A stretch of DNA of 64,000 nt from Thunnus maccoyii. Taxonomy: Eukaryota; Chordata; Actinopteri; Scombriformes; Scombridae. Below, piece after piece: positions 23,611 to 36,700 of the stretch; the stretch's first letter is position 1, and the number at the start of each line of letters is the position of its first letter. The stretch is from NCBI RefSeq assembly GCF_910596095.1, contig NC_056535.1, positions 3,691,001-3,755,000 of the forward strand, written 5' to 3'. Made by a program: the position numbers and the translations under genes. A model generated the notes under the pieces. It saw nothing but the letters and a program-made list of their open reading frames with translations, had not been told where the DNA came from and made no database searches.

Positions 23611-26600
23611 ATGTATCGTCCAAAACCAACTCTGAAGGACCGGCAGCATCTGTACAAGCTCATCATCAGCCAGCTGCTCTATGATGGATACACCAACATC
23701 GCAAACAGTCTCATCAGTGAGGTTAAACCACAGACTGTTGTTTCGCCCTCTGAGCAGCTGATGCAGCTGGCAAAGATTGGTAAGAGCTGTTTTCACCATG
23801 TCTGCATTGTTGTGCTGTGTGTATATAGAGCACCAATCAAAAGTTTGGACACACCTACTCATTCAAGGGTTTTTCTTTCTTTATGTATTTATTTGACCAA
23901 TTTCTACATTGTAGAACAATGCTGAAAACATTGAAACTATGAAATAAGACATATGGAATCAAGTTTCACTAATTGAACAAATTTACAATCTCTGTCAGGG
24001 ATGGAGAATGATGACAGTGCAGTTCAGTATGCCATTGGACGCTCAGATACAGTGGCACCTGGTGTGGGTATCGATCTGGAATTCGATGCCGATGTCCAGA
24101 CCATGTCTCCGGAGGCATCAGAGTACGAGACCTGCTACGTCACATCCCATAAAGGTCCATGCCGCGTCGCCACTTACAGTCGTGATGGCCAGCTGATCGC
24201 TACCGGGTCTGCTGACGCTTCCATCAAGATCCTGGATACTGAGCGTATGCTGGCCAAGAGCGCCATGCCCATTGAGGTGAGACGGGTTTGAGAACCTGAA
24301 TAGTTTTTTGGCCAGTAGGTCCATGTATACTATTTCTTCTGTTTCTTTGTTTTTCAGGTAATGATGAACGAGACAGCACAGCAAAACATGGAGAATCACC
24401 CTGTGATTCGGACACTGTACGACCACGTTGATGAAGTCACCTGCCTGGCCTTCCACCCGACTGAACAGATCCTAGCCTCTGGCTCCAGAGATTACACCCT
24501 CAAACTGTTTGACTACTCAAAGCCCTCTGCAAAAAGAGCTTTTAAATATATACAGGTCAGAATTAGTCGAATTTTCTACACAAATTTTCCATTTTTCATG
24601 TGTTTAGTCAAAGTGCTGTATTGAAAAATGTAGGTGCCCCTTTACGAAGACACGACCAATGTAAACAAGGCGGAAATCTAAAACTTTGCTGACAAAAAAA
24701 AAAAACATTTCTCAGCTTTTATTTGAATTCTGTTGTAATCCAGTCCTCATCTTTTTTTTCTTACAGGAAGCAGAAATGTTGCGTTCCATCTCCTTCCACC
24801 CATCAGGCGACTTCCTGCTGGTTGGAACTCAGCACCCCACCTTGCGTCTCTACGACGTCAACACCTTCCAGTGCTTCGTGTCCTGCAACCCGCTGGACCA
24901 ACACACCGATACCATCAGCGGTGTCAGCTACAACCCCAGCGCCAACAGCTACGTCACCTGCAGCAAGGATGGCAGCATCAAACTGTGGGATGGCGTCTCC
25001 AACCGCTGTGTGACCACCTTCGAGAAGGCCCATGACGGAGCTGAGGTGTGCTCTGCCATCTTCTCAAAGAACTCCAAGTACATCCTGTCCAGTGGCAAAG
25101 ACTCCGTGGTCAAACTGTGGGAAATCTCAACAGGCCGGACGCTGGTCAAATACACAGGTGAAGATGATGTTTATTTTACTAGAGCTAGAGACATGCTGGT
25201 AGACTAGATCTATCATTTTCAATTACTATGATTAGGCACAAGGGGGCATCGTTTGACCTGCCAAACAGAGGCGGATGGACCAAAGCAGGCCAGTAAACTA
25301 GGCTCCTTATCTGTTAAGCTCTAGCTACTGTGGTCATGACTTGCTATGCTGACATTAGCTAGTCAACCTAATGAAACACCGCTAGTTTATGGATGCTGAG
25401 TAGTTGCGTTCAGCGAGAGAGAGAGCATACATTTATGTGACAGACAAAGAGGGAATTCGCTACCACAAAATTGTACGCATCACTTTCTTTCTCACGGTTC
25501 AGCTTTAAATCTGGCTGAGGTATTCATCAGCAGTAATGTGGAGATGGTGTGTAGACAGGTAATAGGTGTTAGTGGCTTGTAAGAGCCCAGTACAACTGTG
25601 CTGCAGTTCTTTGCCATTATGTCTTGTGCACTTCTGCAAAACGTTCCGGCTTTTTAAAATGAATTTATCTGTGAAGACCCAGCAGGTAACACTTACTACA
25701 AAGTCCTGGCACTGACTTTCATCAGGAAAAATTCCTGAACGTTGAAAACACAAAGAGGTGTATAGAATTTAAGAGAAACAGACACTGTGTTGTTGTAGGT
25801 AAAATAATTTCCTGTCAACTGTCTTAAACTTTTAACAACCAACCTGCTTTTGTTTAAGTATATTTGACGTTTGTTGGATGCAGAGTCCAACAAGGCTGCA
25901 ATGCACTGTGGTGTGAAGTAATTTCATTACATTTTGCACTAATAGTAGTTTTTCAGGAAAGTTTGATAAACATTTTGATACTTTTTACATTGATATATAT
26001 GTTATGAATTGACCTGAATATATCATGTTTTATATTTCATAAGTGACAGACTTTAAAAGGGGGCCTATCTATTAAGGATGTCCCAATCAAGTTTTTCTGG
26101 CCCCAATCCTGATCTGAGTTCTTTAATATTAGGTATCTGCTGTTACCAATTCATTTATATTTACACAGCAGCAGAAGACATGCGATGTTGATGTAATGTG
26201 TATGTAACACATTAAACCGACAGGTGTGGCCTTCTGACTTTGGCACACAGTTTCACAAGCTAATCCAAAAATACCAATCTGCTAGAGAGAAGATGTATCA
26301 CTCTGTTGGAAGCACAGAAACACTCAGTCCACTCACAGTTGAACAGCGGAGTGGAGGTTCTTCACTCATAAATGATCTTTGGCAACAGCAACATTTAATT
26401 TTCATCTGCCATCAAGTTTTTCACAGAATTAATTTTAAGTAGTGACATCTGATATGATCTGTCACTATTGATGTTTGTCACTTTAACAGCTGAAAGTGAT
26501 GGTCAGTGCTAAAAGTGAGAAGCTGCTCTTTGCCTATGAGAAAGAACTGGAGGCTGAGTTTGATCAAATCTGTGTATTTTGCCATCCAGGACATTCTTAT

Positions 26601-29600
26601 TAAGAGTCACTCGCCTCAGTTAGCCACTATAACTTTCACACACATATGCAAGTGAAATGCTGCTTTATAGGCTGTTGTAAAGACGAGCAGCACTGCATTG
26701 CTAGTGGTGGTAGTAGTAGTAGCAGTGGAGTAATGATCGGCATTAGATCTGCTTCTTTTTATAGATACTGACTCTTTAAAATATGCCCAGACAGATGTCA
26801 ATCCTTTGAATCATCTTGACACATCTCCTAATACCTGTATAATTCAATATGTCAATATGTTTCTGATACATGATCCACGATCAATATACAATTAGAGATG
26901 CATTTTAAAGATCTGATACTGTGATTTAAAGATTTTAATACATATTATTCACTCAGAGCCAGTAACAATGTCATCCACCAATCCATGTCCTTGTAACAAC
27001 TTACAGCTTCAGATATGATAAGAAAGAAGATGCTCAGTATCAAAAACATTTTGTTGTTTTAAAACAGAACGTCAGATAAGAAACTTTACTGAACCCTCTC
27101 AGGGAAATGTAAGTGTGACAACAGCAGAATGAAGTACAAGAACAAATGCGTAGTATAAATAAGTCATCAATACAAACCATAGTAATATACAGTATGAGTA
27201 TCTACTATATACAAATGACATAAAAATAAAATACGGCATAAATAACAAGATGGGTAATTCTGTATACTCTATACATGAATAGTAACCACAGTAGTAGTTC
27301 ATTGAAACCAAAATATTCACAAATGAAGTGAAGAGATAAGAATGTTGCAAAAACAACTAGATACAAAACTTTCACTTGAGGAAATGAAATCAGGTTGTGA
27401 AATCAGGTTGTGTGTAAAGCAGAGTTTTCCTGGATTTTTTTGAGACAAAGGAGGCTCAGGCTGGAGAATGAACTCGGTGCAGCGTACAGTCTACGCGTGC
27501 AGTTGTGCACCTTTAGAGTGTCGTGCACTTAAGTGAAAAAAAATCAGGATTTGACAGAAGTGTCCAGCAGTGGAGAGCAGCCTCTCTGCTGCACTGTCAG
27601 CTCTGGGGAAAGACGTCGCTGTGTAAGATGCTGAGCGGCTGCAGGGTTATTGAAGTGAAACAGACTGAGCACAGAGTTATTTTCTTCACCTCAGAGTTGG
27701 GTTAAGTTGTTAAATGCTGCCGTGTGTGATGGTCAGCAGGTCTTGTTTCTTACTGCTGGAGTTCACTGCTCCGTTCCGCAAACGTTAGTCTCTGAGTGAC
27801 GGTGTGAAAAAAAAATATATTTCATGTTCGTCTCGCAAACGTAATTATTTACTCATTAAATCAAAACATGATTGCAACTGCTGCATTTTTTGAAGATGAA
27901 CTATGAGATAACTAGCGTGTCTGCGCCGTAGACTGTCCAGGTGTTGTACCGGCTGTTGAGTTCTGCCTTTTTCGTTCCGTCAACATCACATGCTGGAATT
28001 TTCAACAAAGGCGGCAGCCAGTAATACAAAGGCGGCTCACCTTTGAGTTAGATAGGCAGGGAGAAGTATCTTCAGGTGGCACTATCAGCAGTCTGATGTG
28101 CAGTTATTGCACCTCACAGCAGCTTAATTAAAGTAACTGAAAGTCTCACAATGCAGAGAAATGTCATTAATGACAGTACCAGTCAAAGGTTTGGACACAC
28201 CTTCCCAATCTCTTTTGACTGCTACTGTATGACATATAATTGGCCTGTGAAGATTAAATTAGACAGCAGTGGCTCCTAGCAAAGCAGTTAATAAATGCTT
28301 TTATTTGAAGTCTGTTTGTATTATAGTAAGATAATGATGGAAATAGAGTTATGCTTGAACTAGAAATGCTGTGTTATTGTTATTCAGTATAACAACTGGC
28401 TCATTGTCTTGTCACATATATTTGTTTTCAGTAATAGATCATCAGCCAATATTTACATCCATTGTAATAAACACCAATCTGAACAGTAATAACATTTATG
28501 GAGCAGAAAAAGTGTCAAAATATTCAAATGAACAACAGGTTTCAATGTAGCTAGAATATGTACAGGATGATACCCGACAAGTTGTATGTTCATGATTGTA
28601 ACGGATGATGCGGGGGCTAAGTGGGTGGTTAGCCTCTGCTGAATCCATTACAGTAATGGAATGTACAGTCTTGTTGGGTATTATCCAACTAAACTAAAGC
28701 TAAAGTAAGAATATCAGTTGTTGACTTACACATATAAAACATTTTGATCTTGCTTCTCTGTTTTAAACATCATAAAATATAGTTCCTGAGCCTCAGAAGG
28801 TCTGTGATTTGCATCGCTAGGCAACATCTAGCGGCGCACAAGGCTGAGTTTTGAAACTGTGAGAGAAAGAGAGGTTTACTGACTGCTTTTAATCTCATGT
28901 ATATAGAATAACGATGTGTTCTGATACACGATATCATTCAAACTCTCTCTCACTCCCTCAATCTAGTGACTTCTCCACACCTCTTTATTTTCTGTGCAGT
29001 ATCAGTTGCATTTTCTCTCCAATCGTCTCTTCTTTCCTCTACAGCTGCCCCTCACACTCAGGCTACCAGCTTCACCATGGCTAATGTTATTTAGGTCTCT
29101 ATTTAAGTCCTCTTCCCGCCGTTAGTTGATTTGGACTTATCTATCATCATCATCTTCAGTGTTTCTGGCAGTGACACTTCTTAACTTCTATATGTGTGAA
29201 GGAACACAGTGTATGTTTTTCTTTGGCTATATTTGGGTAAGAAGACAGTGATGCCATCATGTGTTGAACCCTGTAGGTTGCCCTGGAATAATAGTTAAGA
29301 GGTGGTCGGAATGATGTGGCTGTGACCTTGTAATGTGTTATCAGACTGGTAGTCATTTCCTTCATTGTAGAATTTTTTAAGAACTAGCGATTGATTGCAG
29401 ACTATGGAAACCGCTTACTTCTGATTTCATCATTGCAACATCACAATGATGTGGCATACATCTCAATCAGGCCATTAGTTTTTGACTGAATGAGAAATTT
29501 TACACATTGTGCATGAACACATTTTGAAAGTTTAGAGCGTATAAGAGCTTAGAACATCATGATGGAAGTATATGATGACCATTCTCATGCTCAATTATGT

Positions 29601-32252
29601 CTCATAAGTGGTTGCAGCAATTTTTGGGTTGATACCATTTGCTACACAGGTTTGATGCAAAATTTAACCATTTTTGACCACTCAGGAATTGATATAAATG
29701 GTCAAAAATCCCCCCAATTCATGTTGCGAGTTGGCATCAAAACCCTTTGACATTTCGAGCACTTCTGTTCTGGAAATAGCTCAGAAACCCCCCTGTTGTC
29801 ATTACACGTAGGAAAGCCATACATCCTCTGAACGCCCTCGGTCTCTAGTTTGTGGTTAAGTTTCATGAGGTGGTGATTATCCTCACAGAGATCATGATAA
29901 GTCATTTTATACAGTGAGGTTAAGTTTTAAATAATGGTCTTACTACAATGAAATGGCTACTATGGGGATGAACATCATCAGACATGAATATAGTTGGGCT
30001 CATTTAATCCACAACAGTCTCAGCTTTCCAGTCATATCAAATTTATTCAATTTTAAGACTGTTTAGGGACCCCAGTATGCAGAAATATTCAATACACCGT
30101 TTTTAGAATAGGTGAAATAACACATTTATACTGCATGCAAAAAACTGCACAGATTAGCATAAAGTGGGCATATATGTAAAGAGCAGACTCGTGGGTAACC
30201 ATAGAACACATTTTCATCCAGATATCTTGAGGTGAGAGGTCAAGGGACTCCTTGGAAAATGGCCATGCCAGTTTTCCCTTCGCCAAAATTTAGCCTAAAT
30301 TGGAATGTTATTTAGCCCATTTCCCAACAAGTTACCATGACATGTTTGGTATCAATGGATCCCTTAGGTTGCCTACTTTCATATGATGAATGAATGAATC
30401 TTCTCTGTAGCTTTAAAACTGAGCCCACTGCAGCCTCTGAAAGACTGTAATCTTGGCGGAGGATGCCATGTCCTTGTGGAGTTTAAGAGGTTAAAGATGT
30501 CGTTTTAGGCTTTCCTAAATGCACATGAGAATGTCATTAGTATTTCATCAGCTGAAAACATGTGAAATCATCAATTCCGATAAAGACTGGCCCTGCACTT
30601 GTCATGTAGTTTGACATGATTACGTTTCAGGCGATGGAACAAATCTCTTGTGTTTCCCCTTTTTTTTTAAAATTCTGTAGTAGTTTCACTGTTGTCAAAG
30701 TGTGCACTCAAGCCCCTCGCTGACATTTCTCTGACATTTGAGACGTTTTCTCTATTTGACGTAGACTGAGAACCGGGAACAGTTAGACATCATTTATAAC
30801 TCCTCTGACCTTCACAGCACGCTGACCGACAGTGATTGATTATTACTTTGTATAAGAGTTTGGCCATGTCAGTATTATATAGATTATATTAGATTATTGT
30901 AGATATTGTATCAGTCAGCTGATAAATAAACACAATTGCATTGTCTGTCCACCAGAGGGCACTGAGAAGTTTATTTTTACACTGTAAAATGTTTGCTCAG
31001 TACATATCAGAGCATCTGCAGGTCTTCAGACGTCTCATAAAGCATTGACTTCAGTTCCCTTACAGAAAGGTCTTATTTAAATTTTTATTGGAGTTTCAGT
31101 CGCTGTCACTGCTACAGCTACAGGAGCGAAGAACATCGTCCACTCACTATGTCTTTAAGAAAACTTAAATGAATTCATCATTTTGTAATTAGTTAATCCA
31201 TCCATCAGTTTTCTGCCACTTATGTGGGTCCAGGTCACCTTAATTGATTTATTACATTACTAGGAATGATTGTTGAGAAGCTGAGAAGTACAGACACAAT
31301 ATGATATAAATATCAATAAATTCATGTATTTAATAAATAATTGTTGGCCTTATTGTACCAACTGGTTTTTCATCATTCTTTGAGCAGTACGACAGTGAAA
31401 CCAGTATGAAATTCTGTGTGGTATTAACCCTCCTGTTGTCTTCCCGTCGACCATGCAACTTTGTTCCTCCCGGGTCAATTTTGACTCGGGAGGACATAAG
31501 TCCACAGATGCTATAAATTTCAATAAAACACCCAAAATTCAATGAAAGTAGTGATCATTACTTTTACATGCAAAGTGTGTGGTATGGAACTATCCATGTG
31601 ATTTTCATGGAATTAGATGAAAGAAATCCATATTTCTGATATAAAAACATTTGAAAACGGGTCAAATTTGACCCGAGGACAACAGGAGGGTTAAAAACGT
31701 CTTTAAAAGCCTTCAATTAAATTAGACTGTGGAAAACATGCAGATTTGAGTCACAAGTTTTTAATGAACAAATTTAAGTGATCCTTATAAAAAAATGTGT
31801 GTATATCTTTATAAGACTGTTATTGATGTTTGCCTCAACAATCTGATAATGTCAGTTTTGATACATTTTTCACTTATCGCTCAGCCTTAATTAATTACAT
31901 GACAACTGAAATAAAAAGAATATAAAATGAACATTGTGACATTGAGGTGAAGTGAAGCCACCCAGTGACATGCTGACTGTCTGCTGTTGTAGGCGCGGGT
32001 CTGAGCGGCCGTCAGATGCATCGCACACAGGGCGTGTTCAACCACACGGAGGACTACGTGCTGCTGCCAGACGAGCGCACCATCAGCCTGTGCTGCTGGG
32101 ACTCGCGCACGGCCGAGAGGAAAAACCTGCTTTCTCTGGGTCACAACAACATCGTCCGCTGCATCGTCCACTCACCCACCAACCCGGGCTTCATGACCTG
32201 CAGCGACGACTTCAGGGCCCGCTTCTGGTACCGCCGCACCACCACAGACTGA
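23611..32252 (+). CDS. cstf1: Cleavage stimulation factor subunit 1 (CstF-50)
   Basis: WD40 subunit of the nuclear CstF complex, which binds the GU-rich element downstream of the poly(A) signal in mRNA 3' end cleavage. Coding exons are 23611-23779, 23999-24276, 24358-24555, 24767-25157 and 31993-32252, all with GT-AG sites and consistent phases (1, 0, 0, 1). The sum is 1,296 nt, i.e. exactly 431 aa, the same length as human CSTF1. The N-terminal dimerisation region starts [12 protein letters not shown]. The [14 protein letters not shown] block follows, then WD repeats from about residue 100 to the end, with [40 protein letters not shown] and ending FWYRRTTTD. No frameshift or missing block is seen. 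The last intron is 6.8 kb while the others are 81-219 nt. Confidence 0.97.
23827..23985 (+). mobile_element. Tc1/mariner-type terminal fragment in cstf1 intron
   Basis: Starts with the 'caatcaaaagtttggacacacct' type of end, then 'ctcattcaagggtttttctttctt', 'tctacattgtagaa' and 'catatggaatca'. This order is the well-known terminus of Tc1-like elements in fish and other vertebrates. It sits entirely inside the 219-nt first coding intron and fills most of it. The transposase region is absent. Confidence 0.7.
26080..26960 (+). repeat. Decayed 'GGATGTCCCAATCA' dispersed repeat
   Basis: Begins 'aaggatgtcccaatca' followed by 'ccccaatcctgatctgag' and 'ggtatctgctgttacc', and ends in 'tgatacatgatccac' and 'agagatgcattttaaa'. 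This order is known from abundant fish DNA transposon remnants, possibly hAT-like. A reverse-oriented relative lies at about 52,880-53,145. The bounds are approximate. Confidence 0.45.
27083..27360 (+). repeat. Possible dispersed repeat in cstf1 intron
   Basis: The motif 'actttactgaaccctctcagggaaatgt' followed by runs of TATA/AAATA-type sequence recalls a common fish repeat that begins TTTATTGATCCC..AGGGAAATT. The minus-strand reading frame inside it is low-complexity and not a gene. Confidence 0.35.
28174..28227 (+). repeat. Mini inverted-repeat element (54 bp)
   Basis: The left end 'cagtaccagtcaaa' and right end 'tttgactgctactg' are inverted copies of each other, and the left arm continues into 'ggtttggacacacct'. 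It is a collapsed hairpin of the same TTTGGACA type seen at 23,827 and 50,308. Confidence 0.6.
29590..30500 (+). repeat. Long dispersed fish repeat
   Basis: Contains the block order 'cgtaggaaagccatacatcctctgaacg', 'gatcatgataagtcattttata', 'caacagtctcagctttccag' and 'gaggtcaagggactccttgg'. I recognise it as an abundant percomorph repeat. It has no coding capacity. It is probably a non-autonomous DNA transposon, and the ends are approximate. Confidence 0.5.
31424..31694 (+). mobile_element. piggyBac-type MITE (271 bp)
   Basis: Flanked by TTAA on both sides. The perfect terminal inverted repeat TTAACCCTCCTGTTGTC sits at 31424-31440, with its complement at 31678-31694. Subterminal 'cgggtcaa..ttgac' words are also inverted. 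TTAA target sites and CCCT-starting ends are typical of piggyBac elements. It has no transposase and lies in the last cstf1 intron. Confidence 0.85.
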
Positions 32253-32700
32253 GACACGTCCCGCCTCGACATCTCTCTCTCTCTCTCTCTCATCCTTCCC
32301 ACCCCCACCTGAACTGCTGGACAGCCTTCCATGACCTCACCGAACTCGTCACTGTCTGATCTGTGGCGGTCTTCGTTTCTGCTTAATTTGAAACCGTGCA
32401 GTGGAGTTTGTGGGACTTTCCATTGCACCATTTTAAGAGTAAAGGTGTGTGAGGACAGTGTTTCTCTAGATGTCCTCTCTTTCTAAGAACACTCTGTGAA
32501 TGATATGCTGAATTTTTTGTCTGTTTAAACTAAAAGTCTGATCCTTAAAATTCTTGGAAACTTGAGTTATAACACACACATTTCCCATATGTTGTAATTG
32601 ACCGCAGTCGGTTTGTTGTGTTTTCCACTTTTATATTTTGTGTGTCATTTGTTGTAATTCAGATTTTTATTAAACAAAGAAAAGGAACAATCATTTTTAT
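32253..32700 (+). other. cstf1 3' UTR with poly(A) signal
   Basis: The sequence following the stop has a CT-rich stretch, then T-rich DNA with an ATTAAA hexamer at 32669-32674, which would end the mRNA about 430 nt after the stop. Motif-based. Confidence 0.55.
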
Positions 32701-33560
32701 GAATTTGAAGATGAAAATCCCCCTCACAGCTCATAACCCACAGCTCTGCTTATATCCTGTAGATATTTTAAGATAGTGTTGCTGCAAAGAATCAGCAGCC
32801 CGCTCACTCTTTGCAGCACGCTATCAGCACACAAATGGTATGATATACCACAACACACACTCACACACGCACACACATGCACTCCTGTGGTCACGCATGT
32901 CAACTTATTGTGATTTGTTTTTCTGTTTGTGGCTCTTCTTTAAGGCCAAATTCACAAACCAGATCCACAAAAGACCTCCAAACTTGAAATGTGGGATTAG
33001 TTTTCTGTTAAACATTCTAATCTTTTCTTGTATTCAGTGACCTTCTCAAAAAAATGTAAGAACATGAAAGAAAAAGAGAACAGAAAAGCTCCTGATTTTT
33101 CTTCTCGACTCCGGCCCGCACCCTCAGACTGGAAGGTCACTGCGCCCCATCACCCCTCTGCATTCCCCAACCCCCACCCCGACTCTCCCAGACGCTGCTG
33201 TGTGTGTGTCGTCCAGACAACAACGAGCAGAGCCACAAGAATTTCTGCTTCAAACAAACTTACCACCCCACCACCCCAAACCTGCCTTATAAATCTGTCA
33301 CACGTACGGAGGAATTAGTCAAATTTATAAGAAGGAGGAAGCAAAATAAAACACACACAAAAAAAATCCCTCACTTAGTCAGAAAAGTAAACTATGATGT
33401 ACTTCTGCTTTATCAGGAAGATGAAGGGGGGAACGATGGTACAAAATTCTGTGAGGTGGGGAAAAAAAAATAGAATGGTGGGGTGGGGCAGCTGCAGAGA
33501 GAGAGGGAGGGGGGGGGGTCTCTTCTGGCCAATGGGGCTGCAGGATGGCAGCTCTGTCAA
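32701..33560. other. cstf1-cass4 intergenic spacer
   Basis: About 0.9 kb between the tandem genes. It contains a short CA-rich tract (32,848-32,876) and purine-rich sequence with a nine-G run near 33,511. No gene is seen. Confidence 0.6.
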
Positions 33561-33763
33561 TGACATGGAGCTGGATTACCCCGCCCAGAGTGTAAAACTC
33601 TCTGCCTCTCAGTGACAGCTCAGACAATATGCCTGTGAGACACACAGGAGGACTAAATCCCCTTTTCACACACACTCACAGTTGAGATGGTTCACTGAAA
33701 ACCGACCCTCTGTGGACGAACTCTACGTGGACACTGAAGACAACTTAAAAAAAAAACCCAAAC
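33560..33763 (+). promoter_or_regulatory. cass4 promoter / 5' leader
   Basis: Lies immediately upstream of the proposed ATG-bearing exon. It includes a CCCGCCC GC-box-like word at about 33,580 and an A-run just before the ATG. The transcription start is not determinable from the sequence. Inferred from position. Confidence 0.4.
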
Positions 33764-36700
33764 ATGGTGAGTAATCCAGCTGCTCTGACTTCAATATTCC
33801 ACATTTACTTTTGTTATAACTCAGTTAATTTTTGTTTTAAAATAGTCTATAACTCAGTTTTGTACATATGCAGTGATGTCTTTTGTATCTTCTGTTGTCT
33901 CCTGTTGCTCATGCAGAGGAATTTCTCTGTAGACCACCTGCTGGGATTTCACTTTAACTTGCGGTGTCAGCTACCACCTATTTCTACACACAGCCCCTCT
34001 GACCTGCTCTACTGTAGGCTGTAACCTGAGAGGGCTGATCCTCACACTGAGCAGAGAGGGAAACTTTATGAGCCTCATTAACACACAAACTTGAGCAGTC
34101 AGATTATCAAGTCAGCTTTCTCAGAAACAGATCAGTTGGAGATAAAGCAGATGTTTCATGTCCTAAATGTTGCACATGAGGTTGTGGGTCTTTAATATCT
34201 TTGCTTCTGTGTTGTTGTTTTTTTTTTTACACGCACCAAACATGTCACTCACACATCTTAATCGGCTCTTAACATTTAAACACAGCTGATCTGTGTGGTT
34301 TTTTTTTTCTTTGAGGGAGCTGCTGACAGAACATTTTGTGGCTGGTTCGGTTCCCGTACTCGCCTCACGTTCTTTGTCCAACTCGATGTCTCTTTAACTT
34401 CAGCTCGCTAACGGGACTGGATGTTGTGTTAATAACCACTGATGCATTTTGTTTCTTAATCTGTGTGCAACATGACTAAGAAATGATCAGTGGATGTGTT
34501 TGCACCATTTTCTCTTTAAAAGTCAGACTTTGGGTATACATGTTGGACCCCCAGAGTGACTAAATGGAAATGCAAGGTAGACAAGAGCAGATGGAGAAAA
34601 GATGAAAGTGTGCACAATAAGAACGTCTGGACACAGTTGCTCTAAACTTTTGTTAAGTCAAGTCAGACTTTAGTGAATTTTCTGTGAGATTAGAAGCCAA
34701 CATTTGGTTTGAGGGAAGTGTCCAGAAGAGTCGGGAGGAGGAGAGGAGGGGGGGGGGGGTGTTTTATGGAAAATGTTTTAAAAGCCTCAACATGATTAAT
34801 GTAATAGAAAAGCATAATCTTCACAGGTCCTATCTGCAGCACACAGCTGAGGGAAAGGATATGCATCATCCTGACATTTTCCAATGCAAAGCAGTTATGA
34901 GACCGGTCTCATCTTATTCATCACGTCTTCAAAAAAAATGACTGGTTTAGTCGATGACTAACTGGCAGTTTAAGCAATCTCATTTCCCTTCTATAAGTTT
35001 GTTTCGCACTGGAATTTATTTCTTTTTTAGTTCGTCGTGTGCTATTTCGGGATGCCTCGTGTGCTGCGTTGCTGTTGTGTCTGCTTTTATCATCAGTAGA
35101 CAGTCATGAGAGCGCACACAGCAGGAGGCTGGCATGGAAAAGTGGCAGCATCCTCCTCACATCCCACTTGAGGGAACTGAAATGTTTTTTTTTTTGTTTA
35201 ATTCATCATTTGTCCTTTATGTTATCCTGTCGCTGTTCATATGTTTAACTGCTGAGGATTATTAATCTACCTCAGATGTGAGAGGCCTTCATCACTCATC
35301 CTGTCAGCCAAATATTTTCAGGATATATTCCAAGTGGGCAATAGGCTCCTGAATAAACTCTTTTACAGAGTATGAAAACAAAATCAATTCAGTCAACAGA
35401 GCTGCCACATGGAGCAAGCAGTTTGTAAAGTAAAAATAAATTAATGAATAAATATTACATAATAATAGCGTGCAACAGCAGTGGGGGCTTTCCACAACCA
35501 CTTCTCTGAAAAACCATTCAGACATTGAGTGCATGAGGTTTGGTTTTAGTGGGAGGTTCACTAACAGTCTGCTTTTTAAAGCTGTTCTACTTCATATTTT
35601 AAATTAAGAGTGGATCAAATAATTATGTATAATGTGTGTCACTTGTGGTGAGAATGATCACTTGACTCTGCAGTTCCCTTCAGCTCTACTGAGCTTTTTA
35701 CTGTCTTTCAGCTCATTGTTTTGGTTTTACAGCCTTACATATATATTGGACTTCCTTTCATCAGGTGGCCAAAAACATGACTCCAGATGTGTCTGCTGGA
35801 TGTGTAAATAAGCGGCTGTTAGCTAACACATTCTAGGAAATAATATGTCAGTGTTGTAATTACAGCGCAGCCCCCAAATGGTCAAAAAAAGACAATGTTG
35901 CTGCTTTAAATGTGATGTTTTGTGCTATAAAGCAAACACCATTACATCCATGTGAGCTCGCTAGCAGTCTTCTTCACTTAAGCATGAAAACTGATTCTTA
36001 ACCTTGAAGAGAGAAGTTTGTAATAAAAAAAAAAACCTTAACTCAAGGTCAGGGTCCACTTACTAACTTTTACTAGTCTTCTTCTCAGGATCTTGTGCAG
36101 TCTTCATCGTCATGTGTCTTCACTGACTGCTCTCACTTTACTAAGTTTCTTTGTGGATTACTGCAATCAGCGTAATGACGTGAAACTGCAGGAAAGTGTG
36201 TTGTTGCACCAGAATGCTTGTGCGTGTACATGTGTGGCCCTGTGATCATGCTAGTAGAGCACACAACATACCAACAAAACAGGGATCCATTGATCAAAAC
36301 ATTGCTAGCAGTCAGAAATTCCACAGGATACCATTAAATAATCCATCTGGTTCCCTCTCCTATTTGTTTAACGTATCGTCTCAGAAATCTTCATATGTTT
36401 AATGTAGCACTTCACACTCTCCATGCGTATGTGCAGGACACTGATCTGCACTGAAACAAACCAGTGGCTACACTGACTACAAGTCAAAATGAATTCATAA
36501 ACAATCTCAAGCATGCAATATGCTGTTTAACACTGTAACTGTTAAAAGCTACAAGTAAAGTAACACAGTGACCACATAATGAATATGTGCACTGTAGGCA
36601 GAAGATGAGACTGAGGAAGTGTGAGTATAAATAAATCAAGAGTGTGAGCAGAAAGATAAGTTCCTGCCACTGAGCAGTGAACCCGCAGCCCACTTGTTAT

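Larger units (their letters stand above)
25158..31992 (+). other. cstf1 last intron, 6.8 kb, repeat-rich
   Basis: Intron between the KYTG codon-split donor (GTGAAG at 25158) and the acceptor TTGTAG at 31987-31992. It contains a decayed dispersed repeat (about 26,080-26,960), a 'ccctcagggaaat' repeat start (27,083-27,360), a CpG-rich block (27,470-28,060), a mini hairpin element (28,174-28,227), a long dispersed repeat (29,590-30,500) and a piggyBac-type MITE (31,424-31,694). No nested gene is supported. Confidence 0.75.

Noticed and set aside
24001..25157. Possible separate small WD40 genes in neighbouring open frames
   Set aside because: All blocks join in phase into one 431-residue CSTF1 through GT-AG introns.
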